DNA of 64,000 nucleotides from Parachlorella kessleri. Its lineage: Eukaryota > Chlorophyta > Trebouxiophyceae > Chlorellales > Chlorellaceae. The position numbers and the translations under genes were made by a program. The notes beneath the pieces are model-generated. The model was not told where the DNA came from. It searched no databases and saw only the letters and a program-made list of their open reading frames with translations. Location: NCBI GenBank assembly GCA_001598975.1, contig BBXU01000573.1, positions 1 through 64,000 on the forward strand, read 5' to 3'. Of the stretch, positions 10,688-23,568 are shown piece by piece. Position 1 is the first letter of the stretch, and every line of letters begins with the position of its first letter.

Positions 10688-12090
10688 TTAGATGTACTTG
10701 CTGACGATGATCCTCTCCTCAGGGCGCTGCTGCTGCTGCTGCTCCCGCCGCTCCAAGCGTGCGGGGCGGTAGGTCCAGGGGTTGATTGGCCTGTGTCCCT
10801 CGCCCTCATTAAACACAAGGCCAGCCTGCAGCCCATGCAACCGTGTGAGGCTCACTACATACGTATGTGCAGCTTACCATATACGTATTTGCAAGAGGAA
10901 CGCAGCCTCAACATTGCCAGAGTCGCCGGGGGCTCCATCGCCAGGGCTGCTGGGTGGGACGCTGGTACACCAGCATGAGGGCCATCTACCACCAAGTGCA
11001 CAAGTGCGACATCGACACGGCTTGCGCTTGCCTGGAGCTGCGGCTTGCGTGAGGCTTGCACAGCGGCGGGCCACAGCACCAGCTCCAGGATTCCGGCGGA
11101 GTCGGGGATATGTGCCACCAGGACGACGCCCCTCTGATGCAGCTTGTCGCACACCCTCTGCACCAGCAGTAGTAGGGACCCCAAGGCCCAACTAGGCACC
11201 CTTTCCAAAAAAGTGCCTATTGTGATTGTACTATGAAACTAACACGGTCCCCATGCAGGCAGCACCGTCCAGCCTTGGTCTCGACCAACGGCTGAGCGGA
11301 CCAGTGCGGTGCAGGTGGTAGGGCAAGCGGCATGGCAAGACTCTCCCCCTTGCCGATTGCCAGGCCCGGTGGGCCCACACCAATGCTATCCCTGTGTGCA
11401 GCGCCCTCACGCAAGGCTTGCCAGGGCCTGGGCCAACAGGTACAACCAGCAGGGAAGCCCTCAACCCGGGGTATGAAGCAGTGAGGAAGTCTGTGCTGTG
11501 GCTGCCATGCTGCGCCTGACTTGCCTTCAAGGCGTCCAGGTGGCGGGGGGTGTCCATGGCCTTCACCAGGAAGCTGTTGGCCTCCAGCTTGGCCCAACTC
11601 TGCAAGGCAGCCAAACGGCATAACGAAACCATTGCGAGTCTGGGGGCTAGTATGGAGCATTGTATTTCCAGGAGCATTGTATTTCCAGAGAGGGACATAG
11701 GCTTGAAGAGATGAGCTATATCCCTCGGGTGGTTGGGTGCCAGGTAAGCAATCAAACGGGCAGCCACCAGACACAGGCGGCCATTCAAATTTGGTGTGTT
11801 GAAGCACGACTCCGTGACAGCACATGGCCAACACACGGAGGATGCCATGTAACAGCACCTGCGGCGAGCGGGGACCCAAGCAGGTCTTAGGCAGGCAGCA
11901 TGGGAAGCGCGGGGTTAGTCACTCCACCCACGTCACCTCATTGCCTCCTTTGTCACAGTACACCCAACCCAAGACTGTGGGATGCATAGTCACCATAAAC
12001 TCAGGCACCTACTTGCTGCAACGCATCCCTCCGGAGGTAGTGTGTGCAGCGCAGTTGCCTGTCCAGGTCGTGCAAGACGGCTGGTCCCAT
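10688..12090 (-). CDS. Small conserved-looking protein of unknown function, 138 aa
   Basis: Four exons are proposed, all in phase 0: 12090-12013, 11599-11525, 11157-11032, 10825-10688. The product is about 138 aa, mixed in charge, with a segment KRVCDKLHQRGVVLVAHIPD that looks like an alpha/beta core and a charged C-terminus with five Gln and a final KYI. Introns 2 and 3 start with GC (AAG|GCAAGT and CAG|GCAAGC); both sites are otherwise excellent donors. A TGTAA poly(A) signal follows 74 bases past the stop. I recognise no family. The start is uncertain: the frame is open a little upstream of the chosen ATG, to a TGCAG acceptor at about 12128, so a further 5' exon is possible. It lies head-to-tail 290 bases behind the SPOC gene. 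Confidence 0.5.
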
Positions 12091-12380
12091 GGCGTGGATG
12101 GGGCAGTCAGGCTCCACAGCACTGCAGGTGGGAGGCAGTGGCAGGGATGCTTGCTACAGGTGGACAAGCCGGCAACACAGCTATCAATGAGCTGAGCTGA
12201 CCACAGCTTCAAATATGACCTGGTGCTGGCAGGCGCTTGGGGAAGCATGGCGGGTGGAAGTCCTGCGCACTGCAGTCAACATCACCTCAGCTGACAGTTG
12301 CTTCACCACCCTAGCCACCGCCCATGCCAGCAACGCTGCCACCAAGGCACAGGAGGCCCCCAGCAGCAGCAGCAGGGTAC

Positions 12381-15300
12381 TCACTCTCCGTGGCTAAAGA
12401 GGTGGCCCCACCAGGCGGGGAGCGCTAGCGCCACCAGGGCGCCCTGGGCCGCCACCACGTCAGCGGGGCCCATGCCCAAAAAGCTGCACACCTCCTCGCT
12501 CGGGGCCTGCGGGAGGGCACACCACGCAGCTCGCGGCACCCATGGTGTTGCTGGTGTAAAAAACGCAGGACTGAGCTGGCAAGGACGGCGCACTCACGCC
12601 GGCTTGGGGAATTACGGGGAAACGCCAGGGGCGGACGCCGGACAGCAAGTTGTCCCAGTAGAATAATCTTCCCTGTCCTCATTATACATCTGGTGACGCC
12701 TCCCAAGGCGCACAACACGCATGCTCGCATCGACCATCCCCCGTAGGCAGCAACCGCACTCCCCGAAGCGACCTGGCCCTTCATCACGAGAGTATGTTGG
12801 CGCCCACAGCGTGCCCAGCCTGGCCAGCCGCTCACCATGGCGTACAGCACCCAGCCGTGGCCCCGCCCCGGCCCCGTCCAGCCCCCCTCCTGCCCGCTGA
12901 CGCGCCGCCCCTCAAGGTCCAGCCTGCAGAAGGCGGAGTGACCTGCCAGCTGGCGGTCCAGCTCAGCCATGTGCGAGGGCCCGCCGCGGGGCGCCAGTAG
13001 GAACCAGTGCACCTGCGGGAGGTAGGTAGGGAGGTAGCTAGCATAGGCGGGCGGGCAGCCACAAGGGATCTTTAATTGGATGAATGGGAGGTGCGCGGGC
13101 TGGTACCCCTGCTTTGGTCTTCAGCTGGGGGCATGAAATGCAATCATGAGGCTGGCTGCCTGGCTGGGCAGCTCGCTCTACAGCCCACCCCACAGCCCCC
13201 CGCAGAACTACTAGTAGGCCTCCAAGTCACCCTACGAGTCAGCCAATGAGGCCACCCTACGAGCAGCAAGCAGCAGCCTCCTTCCCACCTTCCCCTGGCG
13301 GCACTTGAGCCGGTTTAGCATGTGCAGCACCTCCCCCGAGGGCCGCTCCAAGTTGAGCGCCAGCTCCGCAGGCAGCGCCGGCGGCCCCTGCTGGCCCCCC
13401 GCCTCAGCCCTGCTGTGGAAGGCCACCATCTGCAGCGTGGCGTCGGGCACGGGCGGTACGCCGGGTCCAGGCGGGGCGTACTGCACCCGCAGCATGCCCT
13501 CCCAAAACTGGTCCGGGTGCATGGGCGGCTGTAGAGGCAGGGGCTGGACAGCCACAGGGTGCTGCTGCTGTAGATAGTTGTGCTGCTGCTGCTGCTGGGG
13601 TTGGTAGGAGTGCAGGTGTTGCTGGTGCTGATGTTGGATGTGCGTTGGAGGGAGCGGGGCGGACAGGTGCGAGACTAGACGGGTGGAGTGCTGGGGCGGT
13701 GGAGCGGGGAGGCTGGTGGTCTGCAGCACTTACAGTTCAGCAACACATTATGCAGAAGGCATGCAAACTAATGAAACACGTTGCATGCCGAGAGTTTGCT
13801 ACCAAGTAACCCCAGCCTTTGTCGGCAATGTCAGAGGAGCACAACCACCCAGGGCCACCAGTAAGTGCACGGGCTGCCGCTGCGCCAGGTCCGGCTGCCG
13901 CATGGACAAAGCTGATTGCGGTACGGGGACCGCTCCCCGGCTGCAAGAGCAGCCCACGCCTCACATCAGCAATTGCCAGGAAGGCAACAAACCAGAACAA
14001 CGCCAAAGAAAGGGAGGCGGCCCACCTGCATCAGCCCGCCAGTGGGGGCCACCTGCACGGGGATCAGCACTTGAGCCCCCCCTGCCAGCATGGTGGGCTG
14101 GAAGATGGTCACCGCCCCTGACGGCGGCTGCACGGCGGTCACAGCGGGCACAGCAGGATGTGCTGTCTGTGCTGCTGCCGGTGCCCCGGCCTGGAAGGGA
14201 GGCAGCGCGCCCTGGGACAGCCAGTCCAACACAGCGCCAGCCGCCGCAATGGAACTCGTCCCTGGAGCGGTCGCGGCGGGCACAACAGTGGCACCAGGGG
14301 CGGAGCCGTCCGTGCCAGATGTGGCCTGCTGTGGGGGCCTGCTGGCCTGCTGTGCCTGCTGTCCCTGCTGCGCGGAGGGACCCCGGTAGAGCTCACACGG
14401 CCTGCCGTGCAAGCGCGAGGTGCCCACAACCCCTTCAGAGGGGGCGCGCTGGAGCATGTCATGCACAGCGCCGGCTGCCGAGCGCGGCGTGCTGCTCTCC
14501 GCCACAGCGTCTGACTGGGCAGAGGCCAGGGAGACCTGGGGCTGAAGCCCTGGGGGCCCCGGCTGGCTGGCGCTGGCATCGTTGTTGTTGGAGGCGTGGT
14601 CGGGTGCTTGGGTAGTGGGGTGGTGACTGCTCAAGCCATCGTCGGATGCTGCAGCACTACATATATCGTGTTTGTTGATGGTGGCAGGCAATGTGAACTG
14701 AGGAGAGGTAAGGGTGAACTGGACTGAAGGGTTGAATGAATGCTAGTTGACCAGAGACCAAGGTGCAGGCATTGCCCATGCCAACACCACAACACCGGAG
14801 CCCGGCATTGACCTTTGCACTCAGTGACAGGGCAAGGAGGTGCGCCCTGCGATGCATGCTGTGCCCCAAGGGAGCACTGATTTGCCCGCGCATGCGTATC
14901 GTAAGGAATCTGCATGCAGCCGTGCGCGACTTACCTAGCGCTGCGGGGAACTCCTGGCAGAGGAGGTAGCGCAAGAAATGGGGCATGGAGGGGAAGCTTA
15001 GCGGGCCCTGCTGCAGCTGGTGAGCAGAGAAGGCGCTAGGGGGAGGCTCTGGGCCGCCTCCGCCGGCAGATAGGAAGACCCTGGCGTCCTCGTGAAGCAA
15101 CCCCTGCAGACCGGACGAGGGCAGCGGTGCCGTGAGGGGAAGGCCATGGCAGGCCGTTGGGGTAGCCCAAATAGTGGGGCGCTATGTTGGTGGTGTTACT
15201 GTCGGAACACGAAAAGTCTGCTTAGCCTTTCGTTCCGTAGTCAACAGGCTGGATACAGAAGGAGAGCCTGCTACAGGCATGTGGTGCAGCCTCCCTCCCA

Positions 15301-18300
15301 CACGCCCTAATTCCACATCCATATTCAGCCCCTCAGATGGCTTGTATTCCCGGCCCCCATGAGAACCTACCCAGAGGAGTGCAACATGGCTCCAAACACA
15401 TGACCCACCAAGTTCAAGCTGCAGCCTCACAGGCGGGGGCTGCTGAGCTCCGGGTGACTACATCGCTGTGTCACCCCGACTCACCCTCAGGAAGAGATCC
15501 AGCAGCTGCTCGGCTGTCTGGCCGGCATAGTTGTGCAGGGGGGAGCGGGCGTCCCAGAGCCCCAGCGCCCCCGAGCCGCCCTCACGCCCACGGAACACCT
15601 TGACTAGCTTGGTGGCTTCGTCCCTGGAGCAGGCAGCCATGGACGAGATGAAATGCAGGGGCTATGGGGGCCTCGCTGCACCCGTACCTCACCCCTTGGC
15701 AATCAGCTGGCAATGACAGGGCAGTGTGCCCAATCCCTGCCTCGCCCTGTGCCGGTCACCTTCCCTCCCAAGCTGCGCACCTTGCCTCAAAAGGCCAGGC
15801 TCATCCACAAACCACGAGTGCATGACCCCCGCCAGCAGGCACAGCAGCCGCCCTCCCTTCCCACTTGCATCCAGAGACACACACCTGGCATTGGGAGGCT
15901 TGGAAGGCTGCTGCACCAGCTGCTGGGCCTGCTGCTGGGCCTGCTGCTGCACTAAGTCGTTAGCTGCCAGCCCCAGGTGCGTCCTCAGCCTGTCCTGCAC
16001 CTGCTGGGACAGGATCTCCAGTTCCTGCAAAAAAAGTGCCAGGCTTCAACTACTCGTCATCACTTCTTCCTTACAGCATTTCAATTCCTGCAAGGTACCC
16101 CAGGCGACTGGCTCAGCCACGCCCAGCCCAGCCCAGGCCAGCAAGTTTTGGTCAAAAGATTACACCCTACGAACAGCCCAAGCAGTCCCACCCCGCCCCA
16201 AGATTTCCACCCACCTGGACCCCCTGCTGTGTCTGCGCCTCAAAGGCCTGCTTGACCAGCGGCCCCGGGTCCCGCCCTGCCCGCACCAGCCTGCCCCCAA
16301 GCTCCTCCTGCTGGCCCCACCGCGCCTGCCGCTCCTCCAGGAAGCGCTTCCGCTGCCCCCACGCCACGCTCTTCACCCGCCGCAGCAGCTGCGTCAGGCG
16401 CCCTGGGCTGCACTGGGCAGGCCCCCCCGCCTGCTGCTGCTGCTGCTGCTGTGCCTCCTCCTCTGCCACAAACGCCCGGTAGAAGCCGTCCATGGCTTCC
16501 CTGCAGGCCGCCAGGTCCCGTTGCACCTGCTGCTCATGCTGCGCCGCCAGCTGCTGCGCCTGCTGCGCCAGCTCAGCCAGCGCCACGCCCGCCCCCGGGA
16601 ACGCCAGCAGCCCCGGGGGCGATGTGGCGACCCCTGGAGCTGAAGCCGACCCGGGCCGCAGCGCGGGCGGCAGCACCACCGAGCCATCCGCGAGGTCCAC
16701 GCTGGGCCCCGTTGTGAGGGCGGCGGCGGCTGGTGGCTGGGCAGCTTGCTCCTCGTCTCGCTTCTGCCGAGGACTGCGCTGCCGCGGCGGCTGGTCCTCC
16801 TCCTGCTGCTGCTGCTCTGGGGGTGGCCGGGCGTCGCGACTGCCTGCTTGAGGAGCTAGTCCATGGCCGGAGGCCGACCCTTCACGGGCCCTTAACGGCT
16901 GGAAGTGCTGCAAGGGCCAGCACCCCACGCAGGCATTCAGGCTGCCCATGGCCTTACAAATGCCGCTTGCGGTCAGCCAGAATGTCAAGGCACAGGACAA
17001 AGCTAGGGCAGGGAATGCGATGCCTCTACAAGACGCAAGATCTACCCTTCCACGATCATGAGCTGTAACGAAGGAGGCAGGGATGATCAGTGGGCTTAGG
17101 TTAGGGTATATGCACCTGGCTCCTGAGCTCCTTCTAGTGAGATCTTGGCTCCCCATACCAAGCAAGCAGCAAGGTACCGCCCTCACCTCTTTGGCAGGGC
17201 TGCCGGCGCGCCGCCGCTTGGGCGACCTGCTGCGGCTGCTGCGCATCCTGGAGCTGCTGCGCCTGTCTCCCCTGCTAGGCTCCGCATCAGACCTGCTGCG
17301 CTTCAGGTCCCGCCCATGTGGTGAGGCTCGCCTGCTGCCAATTTCCCCGCCCCGGTCCTCACGCTTACCACTTCCCGCCCTCCCCCTCTCCCTATCCCTC
17401 TCGGTGCCCTCAACTCTCTCCCCGGCTTTGGAGTCCCGCCTGCTGGCATCGCCTGATCTCCTGCTGTAATCGCGCTCTCCGCTGTCAGGCCTACTGCTGT
17501 CAGGCCTACTGCTGCTGCCCCGCCTGCCCTTGGCCTGCTCCCTGTCTCTGCCCTTGTCTTCTTGTCGGCCTGCGCCCTTGCCTCTCCCCTTGTCAGGGGC
17601 GTCGCCTCTCTCCTGGTCTGTGCCTTTGCCACCCCTCTTGTCTGGGGAGCTCCTACGGCCGCCACGGCTGGCACTGCGGCTGCGCCTCCGCCGCTTGGGA
17701 GACGGAGAGGAGCGCCCACGGCGGCCCCCATGGTCTTCCTTGGAGCCGTTCCGCCGGCGCTTGGGGGAGGGGGAGCGCCTCCTTCCGTCGCCACGTCGCC
17801 CTCCCTTGGGGCTGCTGTGGCAGCGCCTGTGGGCACACGCTGCGCAGCTTGTCAGCTGTCCGACATTGCAAGCCACACAGTAAGAAGCAGGACAGGACAT
17901 GAAAAGTTCACCACACGCTCAGTCACAGCAGGGTGCTGTGACGAAGCTGCACAGGTGAGGCAGTTGTGGCAGCCACAGCCGTACATTTGCAGCCCTGGCC
18001 TCAGGCTGCATCGCCCTGAAGAGTCCTGCTCAAAAGCAGGGCGATGTCGGGGGGCAGAGCTGCAACACCTCACTCACCTATCCCTTCCCTTCTCGTCATG
18101 TACAGAAGTGCTTTGTTCACGGGCCGCCTTCTCGCGCTGTCGACGCTCCCCAGCTCCGTCAGACTTGTCCCTCCTGCTGTCTTTGACATCCCGCACCTCC
18201 TCACGCTTTTCCCCAGCTCGGGCTGCTGCGACAGTCTGCCGCTGAGGGCTCTTGCGCTGCTTCAGCTCAGTGCCTTCTGCCGCCCGCATCCTGCCACTGC

Positions 18301-21300
18301 CACTGCCCTCCTTGCCAACCCCACTTTCAGATTCCCTACCACCCATGCTGCTACCCCCCCTTTTCCGTTTCTGCTCGCTAAGCTGCCGCTGCTGCTCCTT
18401 CCCTTGTTGTTCCTGCTGCTTTTGCGTTTCCGTCGGCAGCTGCCTCTCCTGCTGCTGCTGCTGTCTTTTTGAAAGTCCTGCACCTCTGCCAACAGCCTCT
18501 CCTCTGCCTCCCTTACCTTGCTGCCTATCTGACGCAGGAGCAGCGCCCGCTGCTTCATTCCCTGCAGGCAGCGGTTCCGTTGGGCTGGAGGCAGCCTGGT
18601 CAGCAGGCCGCTCTCCCGTCCCGGGGTCCAGCGTGGACGGCTGGGCAAGTGAGTCACCAGATGGCAGCTGCGGCTGTCTACGCTCGCCAGATGTGGCCGG
18701 CCCCTGCTGGGACACTGCTGGCACTGTGGCCAGGGCTGCACCAGAGTCCTTCTGCTCTCTTGATAACGGCTTTGCACGCAGCGGCGGCGCGGCGGCAGCA
18801 GAGCCGCCTGGGGCAGCCACGCCGCGCTGTGCCTGCTGTGCTGGCTGCTGCTGCGCTAAGCCCTGCTCCAGGAGGTCCACCTTGGCAGCCAGGTCCTGCA
18901 TGATCCTTGCCATCTGCTCAGGCTGCAGGCCTTGGGGCTCAGCCCGGGGCGAGAGAGCCGGCATAAGGGGGCTGCCTTCTAGCCCCATCTCAGCCTGCGG
19001 CTGCTGCTGCTGTTCCAGCTGCAAGGGAAGGGGCAACGGTGGCCGGGGCTGCTGCTGCTCCTCCTCAAGGTCGGGGGTGTCATGCCGCATATGCATCTCG
19101 ACAACACCTCCCACAGCGCCCCGTGCCTGTTCCTGCTGCGGCTCCTCGAGGTCGGGGGTGCCATCGCGGAATGCCAACCCAACAGCAGCCTCCCCAGCGC
19201 TCTGCGCCTGCTGCTGCTCCGCCGGCGGCTGCATCAGCTGGGAGTAGGTGGGTGTGCTGGATTGGGAGGCCGGTCCCCAGGGCGGCGTCTTGCTGCCACT
19301 TGCGTCTGACTCACCAGCTCTGTCAGGAGACTGATCCGCCTCGAAGTCAGACAGCGGCATTTCCCAGCCATCCAGCTCAGGCTCTGCTGCTGCTGCGGGA
19401 CTGCCCTCCCCATCGCCCTCGCCCGGGGGTGGCTCCGGGACGTAGGGCAGCTCTTGCAGGCCGCCAAACGGCAGGGGCAGCAGGGTGGTGCCGTCCCCTG
19501 AGTGGGCGGGCGCCAGCCTCGCTGACGGGGCAGCCCCCAGCCCCGATGACTCCAGCCCGGCCAGCTCAGCAGGCATAGCGGCGGAAGGGCGGGAGCCGGC
19601 AGCATCCTTGCCATCAAACCCAGGCGGCAGGCTGCCTTGCTTGAGGCTGGGTCCCTGGCCTGCCTCATCAGCGGCGCCGCTTGGCACCGTAACCGACGGA
19701 CTGTCCTCAACAGGCGGGGAGCCCGGGTGGGCAAAGGGTGATGGCGGCAGGGCGGCAGTTGCGGCAGAGGGGGTGGCTGCGGTGCTGGGCGCTGCGGTGC
19801 TGGGGGCGACGGAGGGGCTGCGCTTGCGCTGCATGCGGGCCAGCTCTGCAGCCGCGGCCGTGGAGATCTTGGCCGCTTGCTCCACAGGCAGTGTGGACAG
19901 CCGCAGAGACTCCTGGTATCGTAACCGCCGCTCCTCTTGCAGGCTCTGCAGCAACAGTAAAAAGATACCGAGGGTGCAGGTACACCTTGCTAACTGCAGA
20001 ACGATGTTGCCTCAGGGCATGTTCCTGCCTGCTCCATCAGCTGGGGAGCTGAAGGCTGGCCAGACATGCATCTGTACCACCCAACCTGGTACCCAGCTTT
20101 GATGGCAATCCCCTGTGAATCTTGGAGCACCATCTTCCTATCCCTAGCCCTCCCCAGATAAGGGCATAGCAGAGCCCCGCCAAGACGCCAGTACAGCACG
20201 TCTATGAGCCACGCTCAACACACATGCCCCTGTTCTAATGATCCGAACACCCACCTCTGGTGCAAGGTCTTCGGGGGGCATGGCGACAAGCTCCGCCGGG
20301 GACAGCTCCTCACTGAGGACCCGCCCACGCAGCCGCCAGTTTTCAGGGTTTCTGAGGTTGTTGCTCAGGGAGAGCGCCTTCTGGGCGTAGTGAGACTTGT
20401 TGTGGCCTGCGGTTGCAAGCAGCAAGAGCACGTGCTTCGCCAGGCAGAATGGGAAGCAAGGACGGTAGAAATAGACGAGACAGTGCAAAGTACGGCCCAG
20501 AGCCACTTGCCCCCTCCCGCCCCACACAACAAGGTAGCAATGAAGCTTTAGGTGGGTTACACACACGTCTGAGGCATTCAGGGACATGTGGCAGAGATTG
20601 AAAAGATGTTAGCTCCAGGCAAAGCCGCACGCCCTGCGTGTGCACAGCGTGGCGCCCTCACTGCCACACCCATGGCACCCACCATGTGCTTGATAGATGG
20701 CCTCCTCCACCGCGGTGGCTGCCCTGGATACATCCGCGTCTGCTGGCGGGTGTTCTGCTCCCTCTACCACCTGGAGCGCACTCTGCAGCCTCTTCACAAC
20801 CTGCAAGGAAGGAGACATGCCTGGCTGTTAGTGAGCCCTCATGCCATGGATCCGCGGCAACCATGCAGTGTGGCGGTGTGGTTACGGAGGCTACAGTGAG
20901 GGAGGGAGGAGAAGGGCTTTCAGCCCTCTGCCCGAAATGCTTCTCTCGCGGGAACTATGCTTGTCCGTCATCGCATTATTTTAATTGGTTTAAGCTAAGT
21001 TGCCTACAGCATTGTCAAGCACGCCAGGGACCTGGGCACGCTCCGGTGCAAAATGGACATGCAAGCGCAACCACCGCACAGACCCCGAGAGCGCACGCCC
21101 AAATACTGCTAACCTTGGCCCTGACGCCTGCGTCAACCTCAGCGGCCCGTGGTGACGCCGGCTGCTGCGGGTGCGCTGCAGCTGCTGCACTGCCTCGCTT
21201 ACCCTTGCCTTTCCCCTTCCCCGGTGCTGCCAGCTTCACACCGTGCCCATCGGAGGTGCTCCTGCCAAGGGAGCGCTTGGGCGAGACCAGCGGGGATGTG

Positions 21301-23211
21301 GTGGGAGATGGCGCTGCCCCAGCCTTGCCCCCGGGACTGCCTAGCGGCCCTGCTGGGCCTGTCCTGTTTGCTACGCCCGCTCTGGCTGACGGCGCCTCAG
21401 CGGGCGCTGACACCAGCCGCCGCACAGCGACTGTTTTGAGACCCGCCGGCGCCCCGATGGTTCCGCCTCCCTGCTGTGCCCGCTGCCTAGGCGATGACAA
21501 AGGCGCCTCGGCAAGGTGCTGCGCCTGCTGCCGAGGAGACCCCAGCGGTCGCCCGGCTGCCTGCTGTGCCTGCTGCCGCTCGGCTGGCGCAAGTTCCTGC
21601 AGCAGCCCCGGCAGGGAAGTGCCTCCAAGCCCCTTTAACCGGTCCTGCAGCCGGGTGACGCTGGCTGCCACCTCCTCAGCCGCCTCCTCAGCTGAAGCGG
21701 GCGCCACCAGCACCACCTCAGCAGGAGGGCCGTCCTGGGGGGGCGGGGCCCCTGGCGGCAACGGCGGCGGCTGCTCTCCCTCACTGCCTGGCTCTGGTGC
21801 GCCTGGTGGGAGCGGTGGGGGAGGGCTGTCAGCAGCTGTAGCAGGGGGGCCGTGCGCCATGGGCGACGCCTGCGCTCGTTCGTACTGGGCTTCTGCTATA
21901 GCTGCTGCTGCCTCCGAGAGCAGATACTGGTAGCCCTGCAAGGCCTGCAGAGGATCGAACAGAGCGCCCTAGCTTGGGTTCCGCAGGTAAGCTAACAGGG
22001 CACGCACGTCGCTTTACAGATACCAGAAGACCATCACTGCTAGCTTGAATTTATGAGGAAACCAGCACGCCCGAGCCTGGCGCGGTTCTCATCCTGGGAT
22101 GAAGTCCAGGGAAGCACTTCCCTAGAATTACGGAGACATCCCAGGGACTGTCCCGTGCGGACCCACACCCACGCAGGGCGGAAGGGGGGCGACCCGGCCC
22201 CCCCGCCAAAGCACTACCTGCTGGGCCGGCTGAGCCTCCTGCTGCTCGAGGGTCTTAGCGATAGCAACATCCAGGTCCGAGGCTGGCGTGGTGGCTGGCA
22301 GGGGCGTGAGTGCCCGCACAGTGATGCCTGGGACCGTTGTGGTTGACAGAGCTGCTGCTTCCTCCTCCTCCTCAAGCCGCCCACTAGTCGCCAACTCCAC
22401 CCTGCTTATAGCAACGTAGGGGAGCAAGGCTGTGCACCGCCTCAACCAGACCTAGTTGAGGTGCCCTGCTATCAGTCCTGGCTCGTATCTTGGCATTCTC
22501 CTACACATACTACTTGGGTATCGCCACTTCTGAAAACGAACTTGCAGGTTGTGACCCCTTTTCAGACTAATCAGATGCCGCTGGGCAGGGCAGCCATGGC
22601 TCACCTGCGGTCATGCTCTGCCTGCTCCGCCTTAGCACGGGCCCAAAGTACAGGGTATGCCTGCCGGCGACGCCTCACCACCTGCATCATATCAGCTGTT
22701 CATTCCAACACTGCTCCGCCCCTGTGCGTCACTGTCAACCCTGGTGCTCCTACTATTGGTACAATTGCGTGGCACTGCAAAGCCTCCATCAGAGTTTGCC
22801 CACAGGGGCAAGGATGCAACTGCAACTTGACCACCACCCACTTACTGGCTACGTGAAGCCTGGGCTCACCTTCACCATCTGCGGGTCTGGGCAGAACATG
22901 CACTGCTGGAACACAGCCACAGGGTTCGAGCAGACCCACTGCGCGCAGGCCGCTGCCTGCTCACTGCTGCGGAACGTCATCCATCCCATGGTCGGCACAG
23001 GGGCCAGGGCTGGGTCTGCGGGGGCGTCCTCCCTCTCAGCTAGCGAGCCTCCAAGGCAGCCGAAGAGGTGGCGGCATTGGTGCACGTAGGCTGCCTCGAA
23101 CGGGAAGGGACGCCGCCTGTCACCTGCCCAGACTGTGGAAGGCACGTTGCCAACCCAAACAACGAAAACAGGCTCCGGCCCAGGCGCAGCCTTGTGCAAG
23201 GCCGCGGCCAT
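12381..23211 (-). CDS. Giant TFIIS-middle/RS-rich/SPOC-domain nuclear protein
   Basis: Sixteen exons with fully consistent phases give 2236 aa: 23211-22870, 22681-22605, 22401-22218, 21944-21114, 20800-20683, 20406-20255, 19945-18078, 17826-17187, 16907-16215, 16024-15885, 15623-15485, 15103-14935, 14648-14026, 13720-13289, 13012-12836, 12506-12381. Residues of about 475-568 match the TFIIS central (polymerase-binding) domain, with motifs ATAVEEAIYQAHG and NLRNPENWRLRGRVLS plus ELVAMPPEDLAPE. Residues 1191-1404 are Arg/Ser-rich, as in splicing-associated proteins. The last three exons form a SPOC domain (FWEGMLRV; LALNLERPSGEVLHML; APSEEVCSFLG). TFIIS-M plus SPOC is the core of Bye1/PHF3/DIDO and of plant SPOC-TFIIS proteins, which bind RNA polymerase II and its phosphorylated CTD. 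Exon 1 shows a possible RRM-like fold. No PHD finger was seen. Much of the rest is low-complexity Pro/Ala/Gln/Ser. Exact joins in the low-complexity parts are less sure. Confidence 0.82.
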
Positions 23212-23568
23212 AGGCACCCACAGCTTATGCCGTTTCTTAGCGTTTCGACACAGTGGTCAAGCCTTTCCTAGGCGGTTCTGAGAACTCATGACACATCCCA
23301 CAAGTGCTACGCATTTCTACACACACCAGTAAACTGATCTGTCTTACTGTGCTGCTATTTTTCGTTCTCTTGGCAAGTCTATGACCTTGCAGGAGTGTCC
23401 AAGAGTTGAATGAATGCTGTAATGCTGGGCCTGCTGCGCGAGCCACGATGGAACTAGATTGTGCTCCTTAGGTGTCGTGCTCGACAGCTGGATCGGCTAT
23501 CACATCATCACCAGTTGCTTTCCATCAGAGCTACCCCAATTTCGTTTCAACTTGTGTTAGACCGGCAC
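23212..23568. promoter_or_regulatory. Divergent promoter region, SPOC gene / PsbP-domain gene
   Basis: The start codons of two divergent genes are only 357 bases apart, so this stretch must hold both 5' UTRs and core promoters. No clear TATA box or other defined element was identified. Confidence 0.55.

Noticed and set aside
12184..12384. Minus-strand frame with a strong transmembrane-like segment (GASCALVAALLAWAVARVV).
   Set aside because: It has no ATG, and its GTGATG donor phase does not fit the next downstream exon. The SPOC gene already ends with a clear stop at 12381. Probably chance in GC-rich DNA or a 3' UTR.
18252..19247. Plus-strand 331-codon Cys/Ser-rich frame.
   Set aside because: It is a shadow of the Gln/Ala/Ser-rich exon 7 of the minus-strand SPOC gene; CAG repeats read in reverse give Cys/Leu-rich frames.
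20638..21933. Plus-strand 431-codon frame.
   Set aside because: It is antisense to exons 4 and 5 of the SPOC gene, which carry the TFIIS-M domain and correct splice phases.
22919..22935. GGTTCGAG motif resembling a tRNA T-loop.
   Set aside because: It lies inside coding exon 1 of the SPOC gene (antisense) and has no surrounding cloverleaf.
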